A stretch of 64,000 nt of DNA from Liolophura sinensis. Its lineage: Eukaryota; Mollusca; Polyplacophora; Chitonida; Chitonidae. The DNA lies in NCBI RefSeq assembly GCF_032854445.1, contig NC_088303.1, positions 5,523,501-5,587,500 on the forward strand, in the 5' to 3' direction. A model generated the notes under the pieces. The model searched no databases. It saw only the letters and a list, made by a program, of their open reading frames with translations, and was not told the DNA's origin. Of this stretch, positions 38,891 through 50,689 are shown piece after piece. The position numbers and the translations under genes were made by a program. Numbering within the stretch: position 1 is the stretch's first letter; each line of letters opens with the position of its first letter.

Positions 38891-39709
38891 CTATTTCAGT
38901 CGTGTATTTCTTCATTTTGTTAAACATACCCCGTATTTTCTGTGTTCTTGTGATTCGCATTTGCTGTTTCTAACCTTCTGCTGTGTGTTACCAAAGTGGT
39001 AATGACCTATCCTTATAGAATATGGCCTAGATTTTCAACAATTGCAAATACGTAAATTGTTGGTTGCATTTTCACTGACTCCTTTGAACCCTGAAATACC
39101 TGATCGCCCGTCTGGTTTGCTGTATAGACCAGATTGTCAAATTAGCAAAAGTTCCAGAAGTCAGAAATAATAGTTTCGTGATTCAAGTTCCGCAGTATTT
39201 TGCAAAATCACTATGCACAAATGAACCACAGATATCAACGGAAAGACACCTTGTCAGCTCATGTCAGTGCACTGAAGTCCGTCAATCAATTTCCTTCATC
39301 AAGTAGCAATGTTTCCTCACACTCATGAGTGAAACAACCACGGCTTATCTCGAATCAATCCCTGATAACCCACAGAAATATTGTGGTGAATGAAGATTGC
39401 TCATTGACCATTTTCGATCTCAAAGGGAAAGCGCTATTTCGCAGCGTTGGATCAGTTCTGTTACTAAGACGAACGTGTTGTATTTGATTATATTTGGATT
39501 GGCGCTTGTTTTAAAGAAATATCTGTTTAATGATATCTCCAGACCTTTTACTGAAGGCACAATACACTTTGGTGAAACTGGCAATTCCCAGGGCCCTAAG
39601 CAATGCGATGTTCTCGTTCGGTGCTTTAGCCTGGGGCCTTAGTCCGGGAGCCAGGAGAGGTTTATGGGTCAAGTTGCCAACGAAAAATTTGACACAGTAA
39701 AAGTACAGA

Positions 39710-40060
39710 ACCATGTTGGAAAACTCCAAAATGGTGATTTGTAATTTTGGCACATGTGCACAGCTGTTTAAGGCTCTGGATGAAAGTACCCCAAAACTAA
39801 TTTTTATCGGTCACTTTTTTTTTCGAGGACATTTTTCTTTACCGAAAGATAAAGTGGGACGTGCTTTATATAAAATGGTAATTCTTAAGTTCGAACTCCA
39901 TGCTCAAAACCATTTTAGAACGGGTAAAAGGTCAATGTTTCGGCTAAATTACCTTAAAGCAAGGATGATAACTGCAAGGATGAAACTGACTTTATGCATT
40001 CCTCATCACATCCAGATCACTTATAACCAATGTTAAGCTCCCGGTCCATGCACTAATGCA
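39710..40060 (-). repeat. Family D repeat, long copy (reverse orientation)
   Basis: Its reverse complement matches the copy at 42170-42630 block by block: CATGGACCGGGAGCTTAAC, GATGAGGAATGCATAAAGT, ACCCGTTCTAAAATGGTTTT, GAGCATGGAGTTCGAACTTA, GTGACCGATAAAAATTAGTT and ACATGGTTCTG. The orientation is opposite to that copy. Confidence 0.65.
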
Positions 40061-40301
40061 CTTAAGAACAGCCTAATTAACGCTAGTTATGACTTTCACT
40101 GGTCGTATTGCGTACGGGGAAAATTTTAACCAAATGATACCTTGACACATGTTGATTATAAAATGGTAATGGTTTGAAATGTGGTGGATAAACGCATATG
40201 TTAGATTGCATGGCCGATAAGTATACACAAAAGTTTACGGTGTCGACACTGAAAAGAGCAATGTAATTTACATGTCAGTTGTAAACATACACAACTCAAG
40301 G

Positions 40302-40645
40302 ATGCCATATCCTCACTCTCCACCTCAAGCACACCATATCCCCATTCCCCACCTCAAGCATGCCATATCCCCACTCACCACCTCAAAGCACACCATATCC
40401 CCACTCCCCACCTTAAACATGCCATATCCCCACTCCCCACCTCAAGCACACCATATCCCCACTCACCACCTCAAAGCATGCCATACCCCACTCCCCACCT
40501 CAAGAACACCATATCCCCACTCACCACCTCAAGCACACCATATCCCCACTCCCCACCTCAAGCACACCATATCCCCACTCCCCACCTCAAGCCTGCCATA
40601 TCCCCACTCCCTACCTCAAGCACACCATATCCCAACTCCCCACCA
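40302..40645 (+). repeat. Minisatellite, 12 copies of a 29-bp unit, C-rich strand
   Basis: Unit CACACCATATCCCCACTCCC followed by CACCTCAAG, with CATGCCATA variants and occasional 28 or 30-bp units. The Pro/His/Ser-rich frame across it is a repeat artefact. Confidence 0.95.
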
Positions 40646-40994
40646 TACGTCATTTGTACAGTAACTAAACTTTGGCCATACCTATTGCTCGTCCTGAAGC
40701 GTATTATTTGTATTATTCCCAAGCCAAAATCCGGTGTAGTACCACTAACTCTTTGAAACAATTAAGCTGTGTTCCGACTTAAATCAATATGTTTGTTTCC
40801 AACTATTTCTTGGTCTTAGGTTCCTTTGTGCCGGATACTGCCAAACGTATTTGTTATTATTGGTTCCATCCTCGGCCATGACCGACTAAATGTCGCTTTT
40901 CGTTCTTAAAGATGTATGTGCATCAAAAGATTACTTCAGCATCGATCCCATCGTTTTCACGCTAAGATTTCGACATAATAAGGTATAACAAGAG

Positions 40995-41131
40995 ATAATC
41001 AGGTTGTCATTACGAACATATAAAATAAACTTCATCCTCCTATTCAGTCGTGACCGATACTCTTGTTTTTCTGGTAATTGACCCCTGATATTGACCTTTG
41101 ACCCGTTTCTAAACAGTTCTGGGCATGAAAG
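40995..41131 (+). repeat. Family D repeat, partial copy
   Basis: AATCAGGTTGTCATTACGAA, AACTTCATCCTCCTATTCAG, CGTGACCGATACTC and TTGACCTTTGACCCGTTTCT, then TTCTGGGCATGAAA, match family D. Confidence 0.6.
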
Positions 41132-41654
41132 AGTCATTTTGAGAGAAAATAAAACAAATAAACCCACGAGAAGTAACATGGGACTATCATTTTCCTTCTC
41201 AGTTCTGCTGTTCATGGTTTGCATTAATAAAGCGACTTACAAGCATGTACCCGATTGTTTCCTTGTGAAATTATCTATTTCATCACATCTGATCCATTTT
41301 TAAGCCTATCAGGACAAAGGATTGAAGACTTTAAGAATCTCCATTTTAAAAAGACCTTATCCTAGTGCATCTAGTTGCACAAGTTCACAAGACATTACCA
41401 ACAGATGTCAGAAAAGCGTTAATTAGGGGGTTATTTAGAGGCTTAGTTTATTAAAGCGCTGACTCGTGTTCCAATCAAGGTCGCGCTGTTTAGGCTGCTG
41501 CTATCAGTCACACAGTTTGTCAGTCACCTGGCGAAGGTCGGCACCACTCTTTCCTCGTGACCACGAGGAGCACGAAGGTGTAATATTAAACACAAATCAG
41601 ATAAATACTTGAATTTATGAATCTAATCCATTAGCTGTAAACCTTAGTATGTAT

Positions 41655-41983
41655 GTTGTATGACTGAGGATTTACGTCGTGCTTACAATTCTTCAGTCGT
41701 ATGACGACGAGGAGTCATAATGTGTGTGTACATATATTGTGTCTTTTTGTGGCAGAGTCCACACCACCAAAGTGCTGCCGCCACTGAAAAATCAAGCCGA
41801 AGACACGCCACATGACACCCCACCCACTCATATTATACTGATACCCGGCCACCCAGTTATGTTTTCTTGCTAGGCAGCAGCAAGTACCATTTTAAAGTCT
41901 TTGGTATGACCCGATCCGAGTTTGATCCCGGGGTCTCCTGACTTTGTGGCGGACCCTCTAGCCATTAGGCCACCGGTCGCAAA
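41655..41983 (-). mobile_element. tRNA-derived SINE, S2-like variant
   Basis: Plus strand starts GGATTTACGTCGTGCTTACA then TTCTTCAGTCGTATGACGAC, the S2 tail. The other end on the minus strand begins GCGACCGGTGGCCTAATGGC TAGAGGG (A-box-like) with GGGATCAAACTCGG as B box. The middle (ACTTTAAAATGGTACTTGCT on minus) differs from 57682-58016, so this is a related subfamily with another tRNA head. Confidence 0.75.
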
Positions 41984-42169
41984 CTTCAGAAGGGCATTCC
42001 TGTTGCCCTGGCCGGTTGATAACTTCTGATCCGTTCCTAGGTGTGTATGTACATGCTGGAGATGGAACTACATCAACACTTCAAAAACAGTATTTCTCTT
42101 TTGGTCAAAAATCATTCATGTTGACAAATCAGTGACAGAAAAAAATTAACGCTAAGTTGTGGTTTAGTG

Positions 42170-42630
42170 CGTAAGCTGGAAACTTAAGAATTGGCTATTA
42201 CTGACCAGGTTGTCATGAGGAATCTATAAAAAAAAAAGTTTCATCCTCGTACTCACTCGTGACCCATATAGATGTTTTAAGGTATTGAACTTAGCCCAAG
42301 TATTGAACTTCGACCCGTTCTTAAATGATTTTGTGCATGGAGTTGAAACTTAAGAATTATTATTTTATAATTACTATATCTCAAGGTATCTATTGTCCGA
42401 TAAAAGTCGTTTATCACGCTGTTCCTAAGTGGCATGGACGGGAAACTTAAGAAATGGCTTTTAATGATCAGGTTATCATGAGGAATGTATAAAATGAGCT
42501 TCCTCCTCCCACTCAATCGTGACCGATAAAATTAGTTTTAGGTTACTTTCAACCCTTCCCACAGGAGACTGTACACGAATCACCATTTGTAGTTTTCCCA
42601 CATGGTTCTGCATGTTCAATGTTTTAAAGC
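42170..42630 (+). repeat. Family D repeat, long copy with internal ~261-bp repetition
   Basis: CCAGGTTGTCATGAGGAATC at 42206 and TCAGGTTATCATGAGGAATG at 42467 mark two units 261 bp apart. Between them are CTCACTCGTGACCCATA, CGACCCGTTCTTAAATGA and TGCATGGAGTTGAAACTTAA. After the second come GTGACCGATAAAATTAGTTT, TCACCATTTGTAGTTTTCCC and ACATGGTTCTGCATG. Confidence 0.65.
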
Positions 42631-43954
42631 TTTCGTAAGGGACCTGATCGATTTCGCAAATCAATTTTGGGTCAAAAATAAAAAACATTTATTTTATTAA
42701 CAAAGCAGTAACTCGATTTGTCATAACCTTTCTCATAAGCCACTAGGCCTTGTCACGCTTAATTCTATACAGCGTCTTTCACGAAAAAGTTACGAAAGTG
42801 ACCCATGGTGGTAAAGCAATATATGTTCAAATCATTCAACGTTAGTTCAAATCCTTCAACCGTTTCATCTGATAACAACGTATTATAAGACGAATAATTT
42901 TCGCTAATCGCCATTGACATATATAAGGAAGTGCTGCAGGAAAAGATCATCATCAATCTGCAATAGTGCACAAATAATGACGGCAGTTGCACACCCATTA
43001 TATTCACGCAGACATACATCTGATGAGGAACTCTATTTTCCCCATGCAAGTTTATTTTCCCACATATCCCACTACCAGAGATCTCCAGAGTGTTCCTAAA
43101 TTCCACACGCTGTGAATGAACAGATTCTAATCTTAACGGATATGTGAAACGTGGGGATTTTATTCCTTAATAAACAACTGAGGTTGTACCCTTACATATA
43201 AAAGTACAAAGGAAAATTCTTAGTTATGTTTTTGGTGGAAGAGGTTACTGGTGATAAAGTACTGTTTCATTAAGGCCCCAGGGGTCAATCAGAAAATTGC
43301 GGTCGTTAAGGGTGAATCGGCGTCTGATTCACGCTGTTAAGCTAATGCCACAAAGCCGGTAAGCTCACCACTGACAACATTTCAGAAACCTTCGGAGAAT
43401 TTTCATAAAACAGAGGAGTACTTTTGAGAAATGAAATGTGACTCCAAAATACAAATTTTACACATTTTTTGGCTTAATTTTCTTCCTTTTTCAACATAAC
43501 AATAATCTTCGTGTTAGATTTTCTTTTCATGTGTCCTTCGACACAAGACATTGACAAAACAATTTAAAATTGACATTCTGCAGTTGCTTTCTCCACAAAA
43601 ATGATGGCATTTAGCCTCCACCTCTGAAATGCTAACATTGTTCCCACATGCATCCTTGATATTGAATGTCACTGGTTCACATCTTACTGTTGTGATATGC
43701 TTTTTCATCTGTGCCTTCATAATCTCGTTTTATTGCATAACAGCTGATTTTTTAGACTTGCCTAAATCTAGAACTAACATTGGCAACCTTGCTAAAGTGG
43801 CCATGCATGGGTGCCATTTAATTCTGTGACGTGCAATTCCTGAACGACAAGAGCCACTTCACTAAAATGAATAATGGGCGGCACATCTTGAATGTTAATT
43901 CATGTAATCTTAAATGGCCAGAACAGATTAGCTCTGCCATTCCAAGACTTTGAT
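42631..43954. other. No recognisable gene
   Basis: Short frames only, none with domain motifs. No repeat was identified by eye. Confidence 0.45.
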
Positions 43955-44225
43955 TGTATATTAAATACAATTTAACAACACAGCATTATGAACAATTGTA
44001 GACCAGTAATGTATAATAACTGTATTTTTTTTGACCTAATTCTCATTATGCCGTTGTGAAAGAGGCTGTTTAAGTTGTTATTATTTATGCATTTACACGA
44101 ATGCTTAAAATATAACCGAAACTCAGACAGACTTAAAAGAGGCTGGATGTCACCGGGTGTGCGTCTCCTTTTGTCAACTATCACACTGCCACCAGCGCTC
44201 TGGTTTAACTCTCTATACCATACCC
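43955..44225 (+). repeat. Family AB repeat, one A-B unit
   Basis: A part: TATTAAATACAATTTAACAA then CACAGCATTATGAAC and TAGACCAGTAATGTA. B part: TATGCATTTACACGAATGC, TCACCGGGTGTGCG, GTCAACTATCACACTGCCAC, CTCTGGTTTAACTCTCTATA. Confidence 0.55.
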
Positions 44226-44912
44226 ACACCTCTATCCAACTGTACACAGAGTTCATATACGTACCCACACATTTATCCTCCTGTACATAGAGTTCATATA
44301 CATTTAAGGGACGTCGATTTGGAATGGCAGGCATGTTAGTGCATGCTACTCAAGGCCTAATGGTGTTTAGCAGTCTCAACATATCAGAACAACTCTGGTT
44401 ATTGGTAAATACCAAAATCTGATACATCATTTACGTCTTAAAGTTATGTCAAATGTTTCTAACATTTCTGATTATAGGCCTAATGGTACTTGACTCAAAC
44501 AGTTTTATCTAACCCCTGGCCGCGTTCACTTAACAAATTGCCTATCTCTCAGGCACTGTGGTAATAAGTCACTAGCGGAAGTGTTTTGTCGTATATAAAG
44601 CATGTAAGGAACCTTTATGAGAAGAGCGTCCAATTAGAGATCGGTTGCAAACTTGCCTGGTTTCGTTAGTAAATTATTTATTACTCAGAAATGGTAAAGG
44701 AATCCTCCTCAGAAAGCATAGCTTATTAAAGCATAATTACATCATACGATGTTCAGTAACATATAATAACAAAAAGAATGCAATACGGATAAATGTCTGC
44801 CTTGTGAATGATTTATTACAACTTTATACCACATCAACCGTACTTCAGGTTTGTGAAATAAAGTGGCGATGGTTTACCCAAATCTCTGGTCGGTTTAACT
44901 GAACCTATACAC

Positions 44913-45258
44913 TTGATAATACATACAGTGTCCAATAGTATATAGAGTGCCCAATAATACATTACAGTGCCTAATAATACATTACAGTGCCCAATAATAC
45001 ATGCAGTGCCCAATAATACACAGAGTGTCCAATAATACATACAGTGCCCAATAATACACGACAATGCCCACTAATAAATACAGTGCCCAATAATACATAC
45101 AGCGCCCAATAATTCATTACAGCGCCCAATAATACATTACATGCCCAATAATACATAGAGTGCCCAACATTACATTACAGTGTCCAATAATACATACAGT
45201 GCCCAATGATACATGCAGTGCCCACTAATACATACAGTGTCCAATAATACATACAGTG
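44913..45258 (+). repeat. Minisatellite, about 18 copies of a 19-20-bp unit
   Basis: Unit ACAGTGCCCAATAATACAT with scattered substitutions and single-base length changes. The open frames on both strands here are by-products of the array. Confidence 0.95.
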
Positions 45259-45627
45259 GCTAGAGTAAGCCACAGTACAGACCTCTGGTACGTAACTGAG
45301 GGACTTTTCTACTCACAGAGCTTCACCCACATAACAAGCTAAATCACCCTTGATAGTTTGAGTTAAATTAAACACTCAGAACCTCAGTATCAAATCCCTA
45401 GACTCCTATATTACAATGTGACAGCATTCAAAAACTGGGACCGATTTTCTAAATATTTTACCTGTATTACTATTAGGGTATATATGGTATTGTAGTACCT
45501 AACAATATATCACGTGGACAAGATGATGTCAAAAAGGTTAGCATTGTCTAAAGCCATAGCAGAACCTGCAAACACAATCTGGTCGTTGAGATAAAAACTA
45601 CCACACGTCCACACGTTCCATGAGAAT

Positions 45628-46790
45628 CCGTTAAAACTACACTTATGCCCAACCATTGGCTAAACACCCGTTAAAACTACAAAATATAGCCAACTATTCT
45701 TTAAGCATTCGTTGAAACTACAAATATGCCTAACCATTCGCTAATCATCCGTTAAAACTACATGTATATCCAAGCATTGGCTAAGCATCCGTTGAAACTA
45801 CAAGTATGTCTAAACAGTCATTAACCGTTCATTAAACCTACAGCATATTGTATGTTCAACCACTGGCTAAACATCCGTTAAAATTACACTACATTGTATG
45901 TCCAACCACTGGTTAAACATCCGTTAAAACTACACTACATTGTATGTCCAACCACTGGCTAAACATCCGTTAAAACTACACTACATTGTATGTCCAACCA
46001 CTGGCTAAACATCCGTTAAAACTACACTACATTGTATGTCCAACCACTGGCTAAATATCCGTTAAAACTACACTACATGGTATGTGCAACTACTGGCTAA
46101 ACATCTGTTAAAACTACACTACATTGTATGTCCAACCACTGGTTAAACATCTGTTAAAACTACACTACATTGTATGTCCAACCACTGGCTAAAATCCGTT
46201 AAAACTACACTACATTGTATGTCCAACCACTGGCTAAATATCCGTTAAAACTACACTACATTGTATGTCCAACCACTGGCTAAACATCCGTTAAACTACA
46301 CTACATTGTATGTCCAACCACTGGCTAAACATCTGTTAAAACTACACTACACTGTATGTCCAACCACAGGCTAAACATCCGTTAAAGCTACATTACATTG
46401 TATGTCCAACCACAGGCTAAAATCCGTTAAAACTACACTACATTGTATGTCCAACCACTGGCTAAACACCCGCTAAAACTACACTACATTGTATGTCCAA
46501 CCAAAGGCTAAATATCCGTTAAAACTACACTACATTGTATGTCCAGCCACAGGCTAAACATCTGTTAAAACTACACTACACTGTATGTCCAACCACTGGC
46601 TAAACATCCGTTAAAGCTACATTACATTGTATGTCCAACCACAGGCTAAATATCCGTTAAAACTACACTACATTGTATGTCCAACCACTGGCTAAACATC
46701 CGTTAAAACTACACTACATTGTATGTCCAACCACAGGCTAAACATCCGTTAAAACTACACTACACTGTATGTTCAGCCACTGGCTAAACC
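45628..46790 (+). repeat. Minisatellite, about 26 copies of a ~46-bp unit
   Basis: Typical unit: CCGTTAAAACTACACTACAT, TGTATGTCCAACCACTGG, CTAAACAT. The first five units (to ~45830) are shorter (~40 bp) and diverged; those from ~45890 on are nearly identical. Variant pairs recur (CACTGTATG unit followed by an AAAGCTACATTAC unit at ~46330 and again at ~46565), showing block duplication within the array. Confidence 0.95.
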
Positions 46791-48284
46791 ACAAGTATTT
46801 CCAACCATTACTTCGACTATCAGTGATGTATGTGATTCTTTTTGAAAGACTAGCGTTTATCAATCATGTATGCCGTAAGATGTCTACGTACCAGCCTGCC
46901 GCACGAATTGGTTTCTTATCCCTGGACAGGCAATGGACATGCGATATGCTTCATGAAAGAACACCCTAAGTCTATTTGAGCGTTTCCTTCCTGAGGCCAC
47001 GCTCTCTGCAAAAGGATCGATAGATACTGGGCCTTTATTTATTTAGAGGATGGTTAGCGAAACCATAAATATCATGGCATGCATTGTGGCAAAAAGCATT
47101 AGAGGCTCTTTTCATGGAGCACGTTTGTCTTTTGTAGAAAAACCTAAGATTTAAAGCCGTATAATAGGGATTTACGTAGGCCTGAGAGATATGTGAACAT
47201 GGCATCAAGGTGAAGCGTATATAACGCATCAGGGTGTCTACATAGACCATGAGGAATACCCCCTCCCTTAAAATAACTCACTAATACTCCATGTTATTTA
47301 AGATAGATTAAATCTGTACAACAAAGAAATGGAACGGGTGAGATCTTTAAAACGAGAAGTCTGACGAATGCCCTTCGTGGGCGTAGCGCTGTTATCTTCA
47401 GTGCCATATGGTATGCCCACCTACAGTAGTTTCATACAAACGAAGTAAAAAGGAGGGGGTTTTTTGATGGTATGTCGCACAACAGATAATTTGTGGAGTC
47501 TCATTCAGCTACTGATCATCAGATATAAAACAAAAATGCACAATGCTGATCGCTGGACAATGCAGAAGTATATACCATGTGTCTAGCCGTATATTTCTAG
47601 CTCAGTTGACAGTATTTGATCAATTCAGACACGTCAGCAAATATGAAACTTATGTCCAAGATCATATTTTCATATACACTTGGTTTATTTGGTACACCTG
47701 GCTGATTAATCTCCATAGTTAGAATGTTAAAAATAGCTGTAGGCTCCTCGGCCTCATTGTTCGGGTGTCCTTGGTGACAGTAAGCCGTAGGTGACGTGCA
47801 TGTGACTGCTAACTTAGTCCGTTAACGCTCCGTGAAGACCAATAGGGCAGTTTCGAGTTCGAAGTCTTTAATCATTGTAAGTAGAAAAAGTCCAACTGTA
47901 TCACGTGACCTGTCAAAAATGTTAGGCAACTATATTTGATCACATTTACCAGAACATGAGCGTCTGAAAAAAAGTTTCATAAAAAGTAATTAAGAGCAGA
48001 CGAAAGATAAAGAAAATTGTAAATCTCAGCGTTTGTGAGCTTGAGAAGAGGAAAGAGGCGTAATTTGTGCCTCTAGAACAGGGCGAGACAAGTGATCAGT
48101 AAATTAATGTCAACACCTAACACGTTCCACAAGTCACATGACACAGTAGAACTGTTCTTACCTTTGACGACAAAAGGGTTCCAGCTGAAAACTCCCCATT
48201 GTCTTCCACGGGCACCGTGTGCGCATCAGCATGCTACACGTGTGAAAATTCCTTAGTGACACGTTTACTCCGGGTTCTCCGATC
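46791..48284. other. No recognisable gene
   Basis: Unique-looking AT-rich sequence between the 46-bp minisatellite and the SINE fragments. Nothing is annotated. Confidence 0.45.
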
Positions 48285-48362
48285 TCCGCCTCCATCCATA
48301 ACACTGACTCCCATCACATAAGCGTAATATTCATGAGTAATGCATTAAGGAACAATAAAATA
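48285..48362 (+). mobile_element. Diverged SINE S1 3' tail fragment
   Basis: CCTCCATCCATAACACTGAC, ATAAGCGTAATATTCATGAG and AACAATAAAATAAAAT follow the S1 tail order with many substitutions. It lies about 150 bp upstream of another S1 tail in the same orientation. Confidence 0.5.
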
Positions 48363-48503
48363 AAATAATCCATCAGACAGTATTAAATTCCATCCAAAAC
48401 CCGTCCAAACAGCCATAAAACGAATATATAAAGTTCACAGAAGATGTGGAATTTAGGACTCGTTCAGGGCGAGGGTTGACTATCGCATTTTAATCGCTAA
48501 AGG

Positions 48504-48604
48504 TGTTTCCTTCCACCATAATGTTGGCTGCCGTCGCATAAGTGAAATGTTCTTAAGTACGGCGTCAAACACCAATAAAAGAAATAAATAAGTAAATAAA
48601 TAAA
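48504..48604 (+). mobile_element. SINE S1 3' tail fragment
   Basis: TTCCACCATAATGTTGGCTG, AAGTGAAATGTTCTTAAGTA and CGGCGTCAAACACCAATAAA followed by an AAATAAATAAGT-type tail. The tRNA-like head is absent. Confidence 0.8.
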
Positions 48605-48884
48605 TCGCAAGAGGTCGTTACCTCTTTATTTGTGCCGTTGACAAACACACCCTCCGTCCACTGCAATAGAAATATGATTTTTTGTTGCTTTACAGTTTGC
48701 AGTTGAAATGTAACATTACAGACAATCGGGCCTTGAAAATAAAGGAGCTACATGTACATGTATGTGCCCGTGATGTTTACATCTCTACAAAAGCAGCATA
48801 AGGGTGATGTCCAGAGGGTTTTTACACTGTAGTATTGCATATATTATTACAAACTTACAAAGCCATAACCAAAACACATACTGG

Positions 48885-48980
48885 GGATGGGGGCAAGCGT
48901 CCCTAGAATAAACCATCGACATTCGCCCCTACCTGACAAACCTCCTGACCCAAGGCCGCAACCGAAGCAGTGAGAACTGA
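48885..48980 (-). mobile_element. tRNA-like SINE-derived segment at the edge of the 40-bp array
   Basis: On the minus strand GATCGCGTGTTCAAATTCAG has a B-box-like core and continues into CTTCGGTTGCGGCCTTGGG and TTTATTCTAGGGACGCTTGC. The 40-bp units at 48981-49260 are copies of the head end of this segment. Confidence 0.4.
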
Positions 48981-49260
48981 ATTTGAACACGCGATCTCAC
49001 TGGTTCACGTCCTGACAGTCATTTGAACACGCGATCTCACTGGTTCACGTCCTGACAGTCATTTGAACACGCGATCTCACTGGTTCACGTCCTGACAGTC
49101 ATTGGAACACGCGATCTCACTGGTTCACGTCCTGACAGTCATTTGAACACGCGATCTCACTGGTTCACGTCCTGACAGTCATTTGAACACGCGATCTCAC
49201 TGGTTCACGCCCTGACAGTCATTTGAACACGCGATCTCACTGGTTCACGTCCTGACAGTC
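48981..49260 (+). repeat. Tandem repeat, 7 x 40 bp, nearly identical
   Basis: Unit begins ATTTGAACACGCGATCTCAC and ends TCCTGACAGTC. Units start every 40 bp from 48981. Only two substitutions are seen, ATTGG in the unit at 49101 and CACGCC in the unit at 49181. The units derive from the tRNA-like segment immediately upstream. Confidence 0.97.
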
Positions 49261-49759
49261 ATTTAGTTAGCACAACATAGTCATACTGTGTCACAACGTT
49301 AGGCTCGCAAGCAAAGGCTATAGGCTGCAGCACGAAAGTCAAGAAGTGTTAAAACTTATTTTCATGGTAATTTGTCAGTTGAGACCCTGCAGAAATGTTA
49401 GTTCTCCCGATGCCATTAGACTGTGACTGGGTTGAGCGTCTGTTGTCTTTTGCATCGTCATTCAGTCTTAGAGGAACGCGTAGGGTCGTTAGTTTATCGG
49501 TATATGTACAAACAGACACTCAACTCTAAATAAAGGAATGTCAATTTCAGATATAAGGTCCAGTGGGCCCAAAATAATTCAGATCCAAGCTGTGTACATG
49601 TCATTTCTTGTTTATTTCTGCACGTCCGATGAATCTTTGCGCGCATATTGGAAATGTAGTACTCGAATATTACAGGAAAACAATTATTCGTCCAGCTTAC
49701 ACTACATTCAATTTCCAATCGGAGAATCATCCCCGTCTTCCGGCGTATAGTCAGTGTGA

Positions 49760-49805
49760 GTAGTACGTTACCAGTTTATACGTGAGCAAACTGGTAACGT
49801 ACTAC
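49760..49805. repeat. Perfect hairpin, 18-bp stem with 10-nt loop
   Basis: GTAGTACGTTACCAGTTT at 49760-49777 is the exact reverse complement of 49788-49805. No T run follows it and no gene is adjacent. It lies ~50 bp upstream of the family F repeat. Confidence 0.9.
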
Positions 49806-49857
49806 AGTGGCCAGTCCGGCTTGGACTCACAAATGGCATGAACAGGTACCGCATTTG

Positions 49858-50145
49858 ACAAGGGTTGCATGGGGTTAAACCTAATTGTTGCACCTAATTA
49901 CTTTGCTGCCCGAGTGATGGCCACTCACAACAGCTCAAATTCAATCTCACTTGCAGTTCTTAATGGCTGAAGCCTCTGGAGGCCATGCTTAATTTGTAGT
50001 CTGCAATTATCTTTCAATTTCCTTATGCTTGCAAGCAAACCTTGTTCCCACGGGCTTGTGTCATGTTGGAGAATCGGGGGACAGGGCAAGGGTCTATAAG
50101 AAAGGTGGCCCAGAAAGGTGGATGACAGAGGCAAAGACCTACCAG
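49858..50145 (+). repeat. Family F direct repeat, left copy (upstream of the reverse transcriptase)
   Basis: Shares ordered blocks with 52660-52955: ACTCACAACAGCTCAAATTC near 49922, TAGTCTGCAATTAT near 49996, GGAGAATCGGGG near 50070 and CAGAGGCAAAGACC near 50125. Both copies have the same orientation and enclose the RT pseudogene, so they could be LTR-like terminal or tandem-copy repeats of that element. Identity is only moderate by eye, with small indels. Confidence 0.55.
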
Positions 50146-50234
50146 TGTGAATCCTCAGTTAGCTACCAGTGTAAATCCCCAGTTTCCTACCATTGTGAAT
50201 CCCCAGTTACCTACCAGTGTGAATCCCCAGTTAG
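50139..50234 (+). repeat. Tandem repeat, 4 x 24 bp
   Basis: CTACCAGTGTGAATCCCCAG TTAG units start at 50139, 50163, 50187 and 50211. The array is at the end of the family F repeat. Confidence 0.93.
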
Positions 50235-50689
50235 TCTTTGAAGAGAACATTGCATGTATTTAGAATGTTGTTCCCATCCTCACACAAATGACACTTATTA
50301 ACAGTATATGTGCTCATACGTGTATTGTCTGATGTAAACTTCTAGATCATATGTTAATATTTGGTCTCGTTACAATCTGACACAACATCGGAAATTTCGC
50401 CTTTGTTTTCGCGCTCACAATGACTAAGAAAAAGGCACTGTTTTATTTGCAAAACCCTCTTTTAAGGCGAATGTGTTTATTTATTAATTTTTATCTTTAT
50501 TGAAATGGTACCCAAACTGCGTTTCCGATCGCTTGAATATTCACGCACATACCTGCCGTAAAATCCATAATGCAAAATCTCATATCATTAACAAGCGGCA
50601 AGTTGGACGTCAAAATATTTGCTTATCACTATTTAAAAAAGTTACAGATAAATGAAGTTAGTCAAAATATTTCGCCAACAAGCTGATGA

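Noticed and set aside
40272-40664. Pro/His/Ser-rich 130-codon ORF
   Set aside because: It is a translation of the 29-bp minisatellite; the frame changes with 28- and 30-bp units and no flanking coding signal exists.
44834-45156. Minus-strand ORFs with repeated Tyr-Tyr-Trp and Val-Leu-Leu-Gly motifs
   Set aside because: Produced by the 19-bp minisatellite.
48981-49260. Regular direct repeats resembling a CRISPR array
   Set aside because: Units are contiguous with no unique spacers, and the genome is clearly animal-like. The same reasoning applies to the 65-bp and 46-bp arrays.
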